From Acidimicrobiales bacterium (GTDB taxonomy: Bacteria; Actinomycetota; Acidimicrobiia; Acidimicrobiales; Acidimicrobilacustridaceae), in assembly GCA_026419545.1 (NCBI GenBank), contig JANZZE010000002.1, forward strand, positions 1 to 49,175: a stretch of 49,175 nt of DNA, read 5' to 3'. The position numbers and the translations under genes were made by a program. Below the pieces are notes generated by a model. It did not search any database. It was not told the origin of the DNA and saw nothing but the letters and a program-made list of their open reading frames with translations. Position 1 is the first letter of the stretch. Every line of letters starts with the position of its first letter. Of the stretch, positions 8,413 through 17,000 are shown piece after piece.

Positions 8413-9060
8413 ATGATCCGGAACAAGCGTATTGCCGTGGCATTCGTGGCGGTGTCGCTGGGAGCAGCGACCGCAGCGTGTTCATCTGGTAACAAGCAAG
8501 AAGCCGCGACGAGTGGGACATCGGCGGTTCCAGCGACGACGGCGGCTCGGACCGGTACGACCGTGGCAACCGGCATCGAGGTCACCGATGCCTGGGCCAG
8601 GACCAGTCCGATGAACGCCAAGAACGGTGCCGTCTACATGAAGCTGACGTCGGCGGGCGAGGACAGGCTGGTCGGCGCCTCGGTTGCGCCGACCATCGCA
8701 GCCAAGGTTGAGCTGCACGAGACCGTCATGGCTGATATGAGTGGTTCCTCGACGACCATGGGAATGGGGGCTGACACCTCTACGACCATGGGCATGATGG
8801 CCGAGAACACCTCGAGCACCATGGGGATGGGGAGCTCGATGAACGAAGGCGAGGGTGCAGGTGGCTCGACCATGCAGATGAAACCGGTCGATGCCATCGA
8901 GCTCCCGGCCGGGAAGACAGTGGAGTTGAAGCCGGGTGGCTTGCACGTGATGCTCATCGATCTGACCAAACCCCTTGAGACGGGTTCATCGTTCGAGCTC
9001 ACGTTGCGGTTCGAGAAAGCTGGCACCAAGACGGTGACTGTCACGGTCAAAGAGGGCTAG
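8413..9060 (+). CDS. PCuAC-type copper chaperone with Met-rich insert
   Basis: This is a 215-aa lipoprotein (TAAC lipobox, Cys23). The PCuAC (DUF461) core has VTDAWARTSP, NGAVYMKLTS, His102/Met106 in LHETVM, MKPVDAIELPAGKTVEL and His178/Met180 in GGLHVMLIDL. These are the usual Cu(I) His/Met ligands. Between the first ligand pair and the MKPV strand there is an extra loop (about 107-153) with three copies of a TMGM-type unit, giving 12 Met between 106 and 156. This looks like a multi-copper Cu(I)-binding extension. A GGAGGA lies upstream of the ATG, and a small hairpin (CTTGGT/ACCAAG, 8372-8389) precedes it. It probably delivers Cu to CuA together with SCO. Confidence 0.87.
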   Translation: MIRNKRIAVAFVAVSLGAATAACSSGNKQEAATSGTSAVPATTAARTGTTVATGIEVTDAWARTSPMNAKNGAVYMKLTSAGEDRLVGASVAPTIAAKVELHETVMADMSGSSTTMGMGADTSTTMGMMAENTSSTMGMGSSMNEGEGAGGSTMQMKPVDAIELPAGKTVELKPGGLHVMLIDLTKPLETGSSFELTLRFEKAGTKTVTVTVKEG

Positions 9061-9117
9061 TCCATGCGTCGAGTGGCGTCATGCACCGGTCTGAGTTCGG
9101 ATCGCTAAGGTGAGGGC

Positions 9118-9537
9118 GTGGCGATCGGTTCAGCTACCCGAGAATCAGTCGCCGCGACCTCACCACAGGCGGTGCGCGGTCGGCGTGGCCCCGCATTCTT
9201 GTTGGCCGGTGCAGCGGTCTTGATCGTCCTCGTCGGCGTGACCGCTTTGATCGTTGCGTCGTCGCGCAGCGATCCGGCCGTCTACCGGTTCGTGGTTCCG
9301 CCGGGGACTGGCGCTCGAATCGATGCTGGCGAGACCATTGAGTTGATCCCGACGTCGTTGGACGTCAGGGTCGGCGACGAACTGATCGTCGAGAACCAGG
9401 ACGATCGGAACCATGTGGTTGGGCCTTTTACCGTGGCGGCGGGCGAGACGCTGCAGCACTCCTTCAGCCGCCCTGGCGTCTACGAAGGTTTCTGCACGGT
9501 GCATTCAGCGAACCGGGTGCGTATCACCGTTCGCTGA
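9118..9537 (+). CDS. Membrane-anchored cupredoxin-like protein
   Basis: The 139-aa protein begins with GTG. One transmembrane helix at about 26-48 is followed by a plastocyanin-like beta domain: DVRVGDELIVENQD, His99 in NHVVGPF, then GFCTVHSANR with Cys126 and His129. These match three of the four type-1 copper ligands. The axial Met that normally follows a few residues after the second His is absent (Ala-Asn-Arg-Val instead). It may therefore be an unusual blue copper or stellacyanin-like site, or a copper carrier. It is the last gene of the copper module. Confidence 0.75.
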   Translation: MAIGSATRESVAATSPQAVRGRRGPAFLLAGAAVLIVLVGVTALIVASSRSDPAVYRFVVPPGTGARIDAGETIELIPTSLDVRVGDELIVENQDDRNHVVGPFTVAAGETLQHSFSRPGVYEGFCTVHSANRVRITVR

Positions 9538-9576
9538 ACCAGCCGCGTCTCACCCAACCATGTCCTCTGGGGGCCG

Positions 9577-9635
9577 GTCATCAGCGGCTGACCATGTTCG
9601 CTTGGCCGTCATTAGCGGCTGATCGCGTTCGCTGG
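9577..9635 (+). repeat. Imperfect two-copy direct repeat
   Basis: Two copies of a unit of about 30 bp occur at 9577-9605 and 9608-9635, sharing AGCGGCTGA and GTTCGCT. Each copy contains a weak inverted element (GGTCA ... TGACC in the first). They lie between the convergent cupredoxin and cobK genes and could act as a weak bidirectional stop. Confidence 0.5.
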
Positions 9636-9640
9636 ACTGG

Positions 9641-10387
9641 TCATGCCCGGCGGCAGATCACTGTCGTCAGCCAGCTGAGTGCGAGATCGACGGTCTCGAC
9701 GATCGGGCCGTTCGGTTGCGGTGGGCGCTCGATCATGACGACTGGTAGCTGCAGTTGGCGGGCCGCGACGAGTTTGGCTGCGGTGGCATCGCCGCCGGAG
9801 TTCTTGGTCACGACGACATCCACCGCATGCGATTGCAGCAGTTGGCACTCATCGTCGACGTTGAACGGGCCGCGGCTCAGCACCACGGCAGCTGATGACG
9901 GCAATCCTTCCGGCGGTTCGATCGAGCGGACCACGAGCTGCAGGTCCGTGTCGGAAGCGAAGGGCCCGATGCTTTGGCGGCCAGTGCTGAGGAACACCGT
10001 TCGGGCGCCGAGGGAGTGAACGGCGTCGTGGGCTGCGGCGAGATCGGGAACGGACACCCAGCGGTCGCCGACCGTCGGCAACCAGGGTGGGCGGAGGACG
10101 CGGCAGCGAGGCACACCGACCGCCGCAGCCGCCCGAGCAGCGTTGAACGGCATGCGCGCGGCAAACGGATGGGTGGCGTCGACGAGCGCGTCGATTCCTT
10201 CGTCGGTCAGGTACTGCTCGAGTCCGGCCACGCCACCGAACCCACCTGTGCGGATCCGGCCGGGCCGTGATCGCCGAGTAGAGGTGACACCAGCGAAGGA
10301 ACTGATCACCTCGGTGCCGTGTGCTTCGAGTTCCGTTGCGAGCTCGGTCGCTTCGGTGGTGCCGGCCAGCACGAGGACCCGGGCCAT
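9641..10387 (-). CDS. cobK: Precorrin-6A reductase
   Basis: CobK/CbiJ (248 aa) reduces precorrin-6A with NADPH. It begins MARVLVLAGTTEATELA, the Rossmann-like start of this family. It carries VDATHPFAARM, the family signature for the substrate pocket, then CRVLRPPW, TVFLSTGRQ and VTKNSGGDATAAK. It is the only complete cobalamin gene on the minus strand and stands divergent from the riboswitch-controlled cbtB operon. It converges with the copper module. Confidence 0.9.
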   Translation of the reverse strand: MARVLVLAGTTEATELATELEAHGTEVISSFAGVTSTRRSRPGRIRTGGFGGVAGLEQYLTDEGIDALVDATHPFAARMPFNAARAAAAVGVPRCRVLRPPWLPTVGDRWVSVPDLAAAHDAVHSLGARTVFLSTGRQSIGPFASDTDLQLVVRSIEPPEGLPSSAAVVLSRGPFNVDDECQLLQSHAVDVVVTKNSGGDATAAKLVAARQLQLPVVMIERPPQPNGPIVETVDLALSWLTTVICRRA

Positions 10388-10435
10388 CGCTCAGGAGTGT
10401 AGGAAGTTCGGAGGCACACCCACCTACTCGGTCCC

Positions 10436-10463
10436 TTTGCCTTCGCCCGCATCGTGGTATAGG
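10436..10463 (+). promoter_or_regulatory. Putative promoter of the B12-riboswitch operon
   Basis: TTTGCC (10436-10441) and TATAGG (10458-10463) are separated by 16 bp, directly before the riboswitch aptamer. The -10 is good and the -35 is poor, so this is plausible only by position. Confidence 0.4.
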
Positions 10464-10465
10464 GT

Positions 10466-10626
10466 GCGCCACGCAACGTACGGGAATCCGGTGTGAATCC
10501 GGAGCGGTCCTCGCCACTGTGACAGGGGAGCGACCACTCAATTCGCCACTGGGCTGCGGCCTGGGAAGGCGAGTGGTGGCGATGATCCTGGAGCCAGGAG
10601 ACCGGTTGCGAGTCAGGTCCACGAGA
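10466..10626 (+). promoter_or_regulatory. Cobalamin (adenosylcobalamin) riboswitch
   Basis: The conserved blocks of the B12 aptamer appear in order. These are GGGAATCCGGTGTGAATCC near 10481, the GCCACTGTGA core near 10515, a GCC...GGGAAGGCG arm near 10558-10570, and the B12 box AGCCAGGAGACC at 10592-10603. It lies just ahead of cbtB. It should lower expression of the cobalt-uptake genes, and perhaps of the coupled genes down to cobO, when cobalamin is plentiful. No strong terminator hairpin is seen, so control may be by sequestering the cbtB ribosome-binding site. Confidence 0.93.
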
Positions 10627-10627
10627 G

Positions 10628-10828
10628 ATGGAGAAGCACATGGCGACTGTTGTCACCCCGGTCCCGCCCGTAACCATTCCGCGCTGGTCGTGGGCGGTCG
10701 TTGTGCTCGCGTTGTTCGTGAGCTATCTCGTTCTTCAGGAGAACGGGCTGTTGCTGACCTCGGCCTGGGAGACCCTGCACGAGTTCTTCCATGATGGCCG
10801 CCATGGCCTCGGTTTCCCCTGCCACTGA
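10628..10828 (+). CDS. cbtB: Cobalt transporter subunit CbtB
   Basis: This small membrane protein has one hydrophobic helix (AVVVLALFVSYLVLQ) and a C-terminal metal-binding tail with four His and a Cys (HEFFHDGRHGLGFPCH). That tail is the hallmark of CbtB, the partner of CbtA in B12-riboswitch-regulated cobalt uptake. ATG 10628 gives 66 aa. The in-frame ATG at 10640 has GGAGAA a few bases upstream and is an equally good start. It is the first gene after the riboswitch and lies 14 bp before cbtA. Confidence 0.9.
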   Translation: MEKHMATVVTPVPPVTIPRWSWAVVVLALFVSYLVLQENGLLLTSAWETLHEFFHDGRHGLGFPCH

Positions 10829-10842
10829 CGCGGGAGCCGCAC

Positions 10843-11604
10843 ATGGATCACATCAAGGCGTTCCTTTGGCGCGGGGCGCTCGCAGGAGTCATCGCTGGTG
10901 GGGTTGCGTCGCTCTTCCAATTGACGGTCACTGAACGCGAGATCCGGGCTGCACTCGCGTTCGAGGAGGTCCCGCTTCACGACCACGGGGCGCACCACGC
11001 GGCCGAGGAGATGTTCAGTCGATCGACGCAAGTGGTCGGGGGCATGTTGGCCGTCGTGCTCTATGGGTTGTGCCTCGGTGTCGTCTTCGCCTTCGCACTC
11101 GCGTTAGTTGCGCGACGCATTGACGGTGCCACGTGGTTTGCCCGGGCGATCAAGCTAGCGGCACTGCTGTTCGTAGGTTGGGTACTGATTCCCCAACTCA
11201 AGTACCCGGCAAATCCACCGGCTGTCGGCGATCCGGAGACGGTCGGCCAACGAACTGCGTCCTATGGTGCGCTGCTCGTGATCGGTCTGGTCGTCGTGTT
11301 CGGCGCGCTGTGGCTGTGGCATTGGGCGAGCGAACGCGGTCTTGAAGAGATCACGCGGTTCGTTGTTGTCGCCGGAGTCGCTATCGCCGCCGTCGGGGTT
11401 GCGTACGTGGTGCTTCCGGCTGCACCCGACCAGAACGCCCTGCCCGCCGATCTGATTTGGCGGTTCCGCGTCGAATCACTGGCCACCAACGCGATCTTGT
11501 GGATCGGGATCGCAACGGGGTTCGGATGGCTTGCGCGGGGCCGAGCCGACAGGCAGGTCGATGCGCCGGTCGACATCACTGCGCCAATCTCAAGCATCAC
11601 ATGA
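10843..11604 (+). CDS. cbtA: Cobalt transporter subunit CbtA
   Basis: CbtA (253 aa) is a polytopic membrane protein with about five or six hydrophobic helices. Its N-terminal region is LWRGALAGVIAGGVASLFQ, and a His-rich loop HDHGAHHAAEE after the first helix resembles the cobalt-binding loops of the family. Together with CbtB it is predicted to import Co2+ for corrin synthesis. The ATG follows a GGGAG at good spacing. The stop overlaps a short downstream ORF. Confidence 0.9.
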   Translation: MDHIKAFLWRGALAGVIAGGVASLFQLTVTEREIRAALAFEEVPLHDHGAHHAAEEMFSRSTQVVGGMLAVVLYGLCLGVVFAFALALVARRIDGATWFARAIKLAALLFVGWVLIPQLKYPANPPAVGDPETVGQRTASYGALLVIGLVVVFGALWLWHWASERGLEEITRFVVVAGVAIAAVGVAYVVLPAAPDQNALPADLIWRFRVESLATNAILWIGIATGFGWLARGRADRQVDAPVDITAPISSIT

Positions 11605-11711
11605 GCAGCGGCGGGACCGCACTGTCCGCTCGAGGAAGTCCAGCCGCGCAAGCCGTGTTGGTGATGTTGCTTGTTGGGGCCGGTATCGCGCCGCGTGTGA
11701 CGATGTCATGA
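11601..11711 (+). CDS. Possible 36-aa membrane peptide coupled to cbtA and cobQ
   Basis: A short frame begins with an ATG that overlaps the cbtA stop (ATGA at 11601). It ends with a TGA overlapping the cobQ ATG (ATGA at 11708), so it bridges the gap exactly with a 4-bp overlap at each end. The product has one hydrophobic stretch, AVLVMLLVGAGIA, flanked by polar ends. I do not recognise a family. It may be a real small membrane protein of the cobalt system, or a frame that merely keeps ribosomes moving between the flanking genes. Confidence 0.35.
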   Translation: MSSGGTALSARGSPAAQAVLVMLLVGAGIAPRVTMS

Positions 11712-13225
11712 GCGCATCGGTGCTTGCCGGCGGATTGATGGTGTGCGGCACTACGTCGGATGCCGGCAAGAGCACGCTGGTCGCCGGGTTGTGCCGTTGG
11801 CTGTACCGTCGTGGCGTGCGGGTAGCGCCGTTCAAGGCGCAGAACATGTCCCTCAACGCGGCGGTCACTCCCAGCGGAGGTGAGATCGGGCGGGCGCAGG
11901 CTTTTCAGGCGTTTGCCGCGGGTGTGGCACCAGAGGTGACCATGAACCCGGTGTTGTTGAAACCGGTTGGGGAACGGACCTGTCAGGTGGTCGTGAACGG
12001 CCGGCCGTGGCGGGTGACGTCCGCGGCTGGCTATCACGAGCTCAAAGACGAGCTGTTTCCTGAGGTGGTCGCTGCGTATCGGTCACTTCGCTCCCGGTTC
12101 GACGTGGTGATCTGCGAAGGAGCGGGGAGCCCAGCTGAGATCAACTTGTTTGATCGCGACATCGTGAACCTGCGGCTCGCCGATGCCGTCGGAATCGCCG
12201 CAGTGCTCGTCGGTGACATCAATCCAGGTGGTGTGTTCGCCTCGTTGTATGGGACGGTCGGGCTGTTGCCTCCTGAATGGTCACGCCTGGTGCGTGGATT
12301 CGTGATCAACAAGCTCCGCGGCGATCCAGAGTTGCTGCTCGACGGTTGTGCAAAACTCGAGGGGCTGACCGGTGTGCCGGCCCTCGGTGTGCTGCCGTGG
12401 CTCGAGACCGTATGGCTCGACGCCGAGGATTCGATGAGCATCGATCGGCCGTTGCCCGAGCCACGCCCTGCGCTCGCCGACGAACTCGATGTTGCGGTGA
12501 TCCGCCTGCCACGGATCGCCAATGCGACCGATCTGGATGCTTTGCGCATCGAACCCGGGGTGCGTCTGCGCTGGGTCCATGACGCAGCTGGGTTCGGTCG
12601 GCCGGACTTGGTGATCCTGCCTGGATCGAAATCGACCGTCAACGATCTCGCGTGGCTCCGCACGCGAAAGCTCGACACGGCACTTGCGTCGACCGATGCG
12701 ACGGTGCTCGGCATCTGCGCGGGCTATCAGATGTTGGGCCACTCGATCGATGACCGAGTGGAGTCGGCAAGCGGTTTGGTAAAGGGACTCGGGTTCTTGC
12801 CGGTTGACACTGTCTTCGGCCCCGAGAAAGTGACGCGGCTCCGCACGGGTCACGCCGACGGGGCCCGGGTGTCGGGCTATCAGATCCACCACGGCCGGGT
12901 GCGCCAAACTGGAGGTGATCCGTTCGTCGTGTTCGACGACAGTGACCCAGCTGAGCTCGACGGGGTTCGCGCTGGTCGGTTTGTGGGGACGACCCTGCAT
13001 GGGCTGTTCGATGCTGACGAGTTCCGCCGGAACTTTCTCGGTCAGGTCGCCGCGAGCCGGGGCAAGCGTTGGTACAGCGATGGTCCGAGTCTCGAAGCGC
13101 TGCGAACAGCCGCTGTCGATTCGCTTGCCGACGTCCTCGAGGAACGCCTCGATCTCGATGCGGTGGAGCAATTGATCGCGTGGTCCGACGCTGGCGCGGC
13201 AACCGCTCCGGGAGGGATGCGATGA
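11708..13225 (+). CDS. cobQ: Cobyric acid synthase
   Basis: CobQ/CbiP (505 aa) amidates the b, d, e and g side chains. The N-terminal ATPase domain has GTTSDAGKSTLVAGL and KAQNMSLNAAVT, and later CEGAGSPAEINL and GDINPGGVFAS. The C-terminal class-I glutaminase domain has the nucleophile Cys in GICAGYQMLG and the His in TTLHGLFD. The frame is open further upstream, but ATG 11708 starts right before MVCGTTSDAGKS and gives normal length. Both flanks show ATGA overlaps. Confidence 0.93.
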   Translation: MSASVLAGGLMVCGTTSDAGKSTLVAGLCRWLYRRGVRVAPFKAQNMSLNAAVTPSGGEIGRAQAFQAFAAGVAPEVTMNPVLLKPVGERTCQVVVNGRPWRVTSAAGYHELKDELFPEVVAAYRSLRSRFDVVICEGAGSPAEINLFDRDIVNLRLADAVGIAAVLVGDINPGGVFASLYGTVGLLPPEWSRLVRGFVINKLRGDPELLLDGCAKLEGLTGVPALGVLPWLETVWLDAEDSMSIDRPLPEPRPALADELDVAVIRLPRIANATDLDALRIEPGVRLRWVHDAAGFGRPDLVILPGSKSTVNDLAWLRTRKLDTALASTDATVLGICAGYQMLGHSIDDRVESASGLVKGLGFLPVDTVFGPEKVTRLRTGHADGARVSGYQIHHGRVRQTGGDPFVVFDDSDPAELDGVRAGRFVGTTLHGLFDADEFRRNFLGQVAASRGKRWYSDGPSLEALRTAAVDSLADVLEERLDLDAVEQLIAWSDAGAATAPGGMR

Positions 13226-14010
13226 GTGCTGCGAGTGCCTCCTTTGACGAGATTGTGGCCACCGTGCAATCCCGAGCTCCGTACCTTCGTTGTGCCCACC
13301 TAGATCCCGGCCTGATCGACGACGGCTGGATCCGGGTTTCGGACCTGCTCGGAAATGACAGCCTGCTCGAGTCGCACATCGCTTCGACCGGTGACGCGCG
13401 CGGTGCGCCGGATGCGGCAGTCGCGGCGTCCCTGTTTGTTCAAGCGTTCGCGTTCCGCGTGCCGAGCATGGCAGTGGCGGCGTGGGCACTCGGGTTGCCA
13501 TCGACCACGCTGGAGCCGGACCAGCTGGTGATGCGGATCACCCGCAACCGTCCGGGCGAAGTTGGGGTGTTGTCGACGAGCACTCGATCTCACGATGCCG
13601 GGTCGCTCGCGGCCGCGGTCGTCGACGGCTTGATCGAGCCACTGGTTTGCGCGGTGCGGCGCAAGATCAAGGTCGGCGAACGGTTGCTTTATGGAAACAC
13701 CGTCTCGTCGTTGGCGGTGGTGTTCCGAGCCATGCAGTCCAACGGCCCCGCCGGCGACCGCATGGTGCGTGACCGCGGCGAGCAGATGCTGACGGCACAC
13801 CCTCGCCTGCGCCGGCTCGGTCGGTGGCAGTTGCTCGAGACTCCGGGTGCGATCGGGTGGTACTGGGACCGTGGCAACTGTTGCCTGTGGTACCGGACCG
13901 CTGAAGCGGCGGGCCGGTACTGCGAGGATTGCAGCCTCGTCGACCCGGTCGAGCGTGAGAAGCGACGGCGAGTCGAACTGGCGGCAGGCGCGGGCGCGGC
14001 CGACCGATGA
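13222..14010 (+). CDS. FhuF-like (2Fe-2S) protein within the cobaltochelatase operon
   Basis: This 262-aa protein has a C-terminal motif Cys220-Cys221, Cys234 and Cys237 (CC-x12-C-x2-C). It is close to the CC-x10-C-x2-C pattern that binds the 2Fe-2S cluster in FhuF-type ferric-siderophore reductases. The rest of the protein resembles the FhuF/IucA-C-terminal fold, with R-rich stretches and GRWQLLETPG. It is coupled to cobQ and cobN by ATGA overlaps at both ends, so it is probably part of cobalamin synthesis rather than siderophore use. A role as an electron donor or Co(II) reductase is inference. Real siderophore reduction remains the alternative. Confidence 0.7.
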   Translation: MSAASASFDEIVATVQSRAPYLRCAHLDPGLIDDGWIRVSDLLGNDSLLESHIASTGDARGAPDAAVAASLFVQAFAFRVPSMAVAAWALGLPSTTLEPDQLVMRITRNRPGEVGVLSTSTRSHDAGSLAAAVVDGLIEPLVCAVRRKIKVGERLLYGNTVSSLAVVFRAMQSNGPAGDRMVRDRGEQMLTAHPRLRRLGRWQLLETPGAIGWYWDRGNCCLWYRTAEAAGRYCEDCSLVDPVEREKRRRVELAAGAGAADR

Positions 14011-17000
14011 TTCTTTACGTCACCAACGTCGACACTGAGATCCTGGCCTTACGGGTCGCGATCGAATCGTTACCAGCGGGGTTCGCTGTGGTACGGGCGA
14101 AACAACCATGGAACTTCGATGCGACCCGTGATCTCGATGGCGCTCGCTGTGTGCTGGTGCGGCTGTTGCGGGGCCGTCGTGCTTGGGAAGACGGCTTCGA
14201 CTCGCTGCGCGCTCACTGTGTCCATGCCGGGATACCGTTTCTCGCGTTCGGAGGCGAGGCCGTCCCCGACGCAGAGTTGGCGGCGCTCTCGACGGTGCCC
14301 GCTTCGATCCACACCGAGGCGTTCCGTTACTTGGTCCAGGGAGGGCCGGTCAACTTCGCGAATCTGCTCCGGTTCGTCGCCGACACCGTGCTGTTCGAAG
14401 GCTTTGGGTTCGAGCCGCCGACCGAGGTGCCCGAGCACGGTATCTGGTACGAGACGTCCGGATTTGGAGGCTTGCGTCCGCGGATCGGTGTCGTGTTCTA
14501 TCGAGCTCACCTGGTCGCCGGGAACACCCAGTTTGTCGCCGACTTGTGTGGCGAGCTCGAACGGCGGGGCGCCAACGTGGTTGCCCTCTGGTGCTATTCG
14601 CTGCGGGGCGAAGCGGGCGCACCAGTGCTCGAGATGCTTCGCGAACGGGGCGTTGAGGTCCTCGTCACGACCGTGCTCGCATCCGGTGGGTCGGCCGCTG
14701 GGGCAGGCATCGCCGGTGGCGCTGGAGGTCTCGACGGCGACGAGTGGGACGCCTCGGCCCTAGCAGCCCTCGACATCCCGATCATCCAAGCGCCTTCCTC
14801 AGGCCAGTCATCGCAGGAGTGGTTGGACAGTCCGGCGGGTCTCGGGCCCTATGACGCCACGTCCGGGATCGCTATCCCCGAGTTCGACGGTCGGATCATC
14901 GGCCCGACCTTCGCGTTCAATGAACTGGTCGACGACGGCGACGACCTCGGGAACGAGGTGCATGCGTATCGCACCGTTGGCGACCGAGTAGCGCGCGTTG
15001 CTGGGCTGGCGTTGCGTTACGCCCGCCTCCGTCGCACACCGCCGGCTGAGCGCAAGATTGCGCTGGTGTTGTCGGCCTACCCGACCAAGCGGAGTCGGTT
15101 GGGCAACGCAGTAGGACTCGACACACCGGCATCGGCGATTCGGATCATCGACGCGCTGATCGACGCTGGTTATCGGGTTACGCGTAGGCCAGCGAGTGGC
15201 GACGCGCTGATGGCTGAACTTGCCGACGGTCTCACCTACGAGGCTGAAGCGCTCACACCGAAGCAACTCGCTATCGCGGTCGGCGGGCTCGATGTCGAGT
15301 CGTATCGTTCGTGGTTTGCCACACTGCCCGACGATGCCCGAACAGAGATCGAGCGGGTTTGGGGTCCCCCCCCGGGCCGCCAGCGGGTTCACGACGGCAA
15401 GCTGATGTTCAGCGGGGTCGATCTCGGTAACGTGATCGTTGCGATCCAACCCCCTCGGGGCTACGGCGATGATCCGGTTGCGGTGTATCACTCGCCGAAC
15501 TTGCCGCCGGCTCACCACTATCTCGCCTTCTACCGGTGGCTCGACGAGATGTGGGGCGCCGATGCGATCGTCCATCTCGGCAAACACGGAACGCTTGAAT
15601 GGTTACCCGGCAAGCCGCTTGCCTTGTCGGCCTCGTGTTGGCCTGACGCCGCGCTCGGTGACGTCCCGTTCTTCTATCCGTTCGTGGTGAACGACCCCGG
15701 GGAGGGCAGCCAAGCCAAACGCCGAGCCCACGCGGTGGTCATCGATCACTTGTTGCCACCGATGACTCGGGCCGACACCTACGACGAGTTGGCTGAGATC
15801 GAGCAGCTCTTCGACGAATACAGTCAGATCCAGAGCCTCGACCCCGCGAAGCTGCCGGCGTTGCGCAGCAAGATCTGGCAGACCTTGACCGACGCTTCGA
15901 TCGATCGTGATCTGGGTCTTGATGCGCAACCGGACGGCGATGAGTTCGACGACGTCATCGCCAGCGTCGACGGCTATCTGTGTGGCCTGAAGGACGCGCA
16001 GATCCGGGGCGGCCTCCATGTGCTCGGTGAACCCCCGAGCGGTACGGCATTGATCGAACTCGTCCTCGCCATCACCCGGCTCGGCCATGGTCGGATCCCA
16101 TCATTGCGGGACACCGTCGCAGCCGAACTTGGTGTCGATCGCCACGACCCGTTGGCACTCGATGCGATCGAGGCTCGCGCTCGGGCGATGGTCGAGGCAG
16201 CAGCGGCTCGTGGTTGGCATCCCGACGTTGACGAACCGCCGGTGTTGCAGTGGGTGTGCTCGTGGCTCGTACCGAACTTGCTGCGTGCCACTGATGAGAT
16301 CACCAACCTGTTGGCGGGACTCGACGGTCGGTACGTGCCTGCCGGTCCGAGTGGGACCCTCACCCGCGGCGGTGCCCATGTTTTGCCGACCGGACGGAAC
16401 TTCTATTCACTTGACCCCAAAGCGCTCCCATCGCAGCTGTCGTGGGATGTCGGTGTCCGGCTTGCCGATGCACTTCTCGAGCGCCATCTCGCTGAGACCG
16501 GGAGCTATCCGCGATCGGTGGGGTTGGTGCTGTGGGGAACGGCGCTGATGCGCACCCAAGGCGACGATGTTTCCGAAGCGTTGGCACTGTTGGGCATCCG
16601 GCCGGTGTGGGAAGCCGAATCGCGCCGCGTGGTCGGGCTCGAACCGATTCCCCTCGACGAACTCGGTCGGCCCCGCATCGACGTCACGTTGCGGATCAGT
16701 GGCTTCTTTCGCGACGCGTTCCCGAACTTGGTCCATCTCGTTGACGACGCGGTGCGTCTGGCCGCGTCGCTCGACGAGGATCCGGACGACAACTATGTCC
16801 GGGCCCATGGCGCCGACGATCCCCGCATTTACGGACCAACTCCTGGCGCGTACGGCGTCGGTCTGCTCAGCGCGCTCGAGCAGCGGTCATGGAGAGACGA
16901 TCGTGACCTCGCGGAGATCTATCTGGTGTGGTCGGGTTATAGCTACGGCCGCCATGGTTTTGGCGTTCCTGACCGAGCAGCGATGGAGCGCCGGTTTGCG

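Noticed and set aside
12281-13501. Minus-strand open frame of about 400 codons opposite cobQ
   Set aside because: It is antisense to cobQ and the 2Fe-2S protein, which show clear catalytic motifs; its composition is a typical high-GC shadow.
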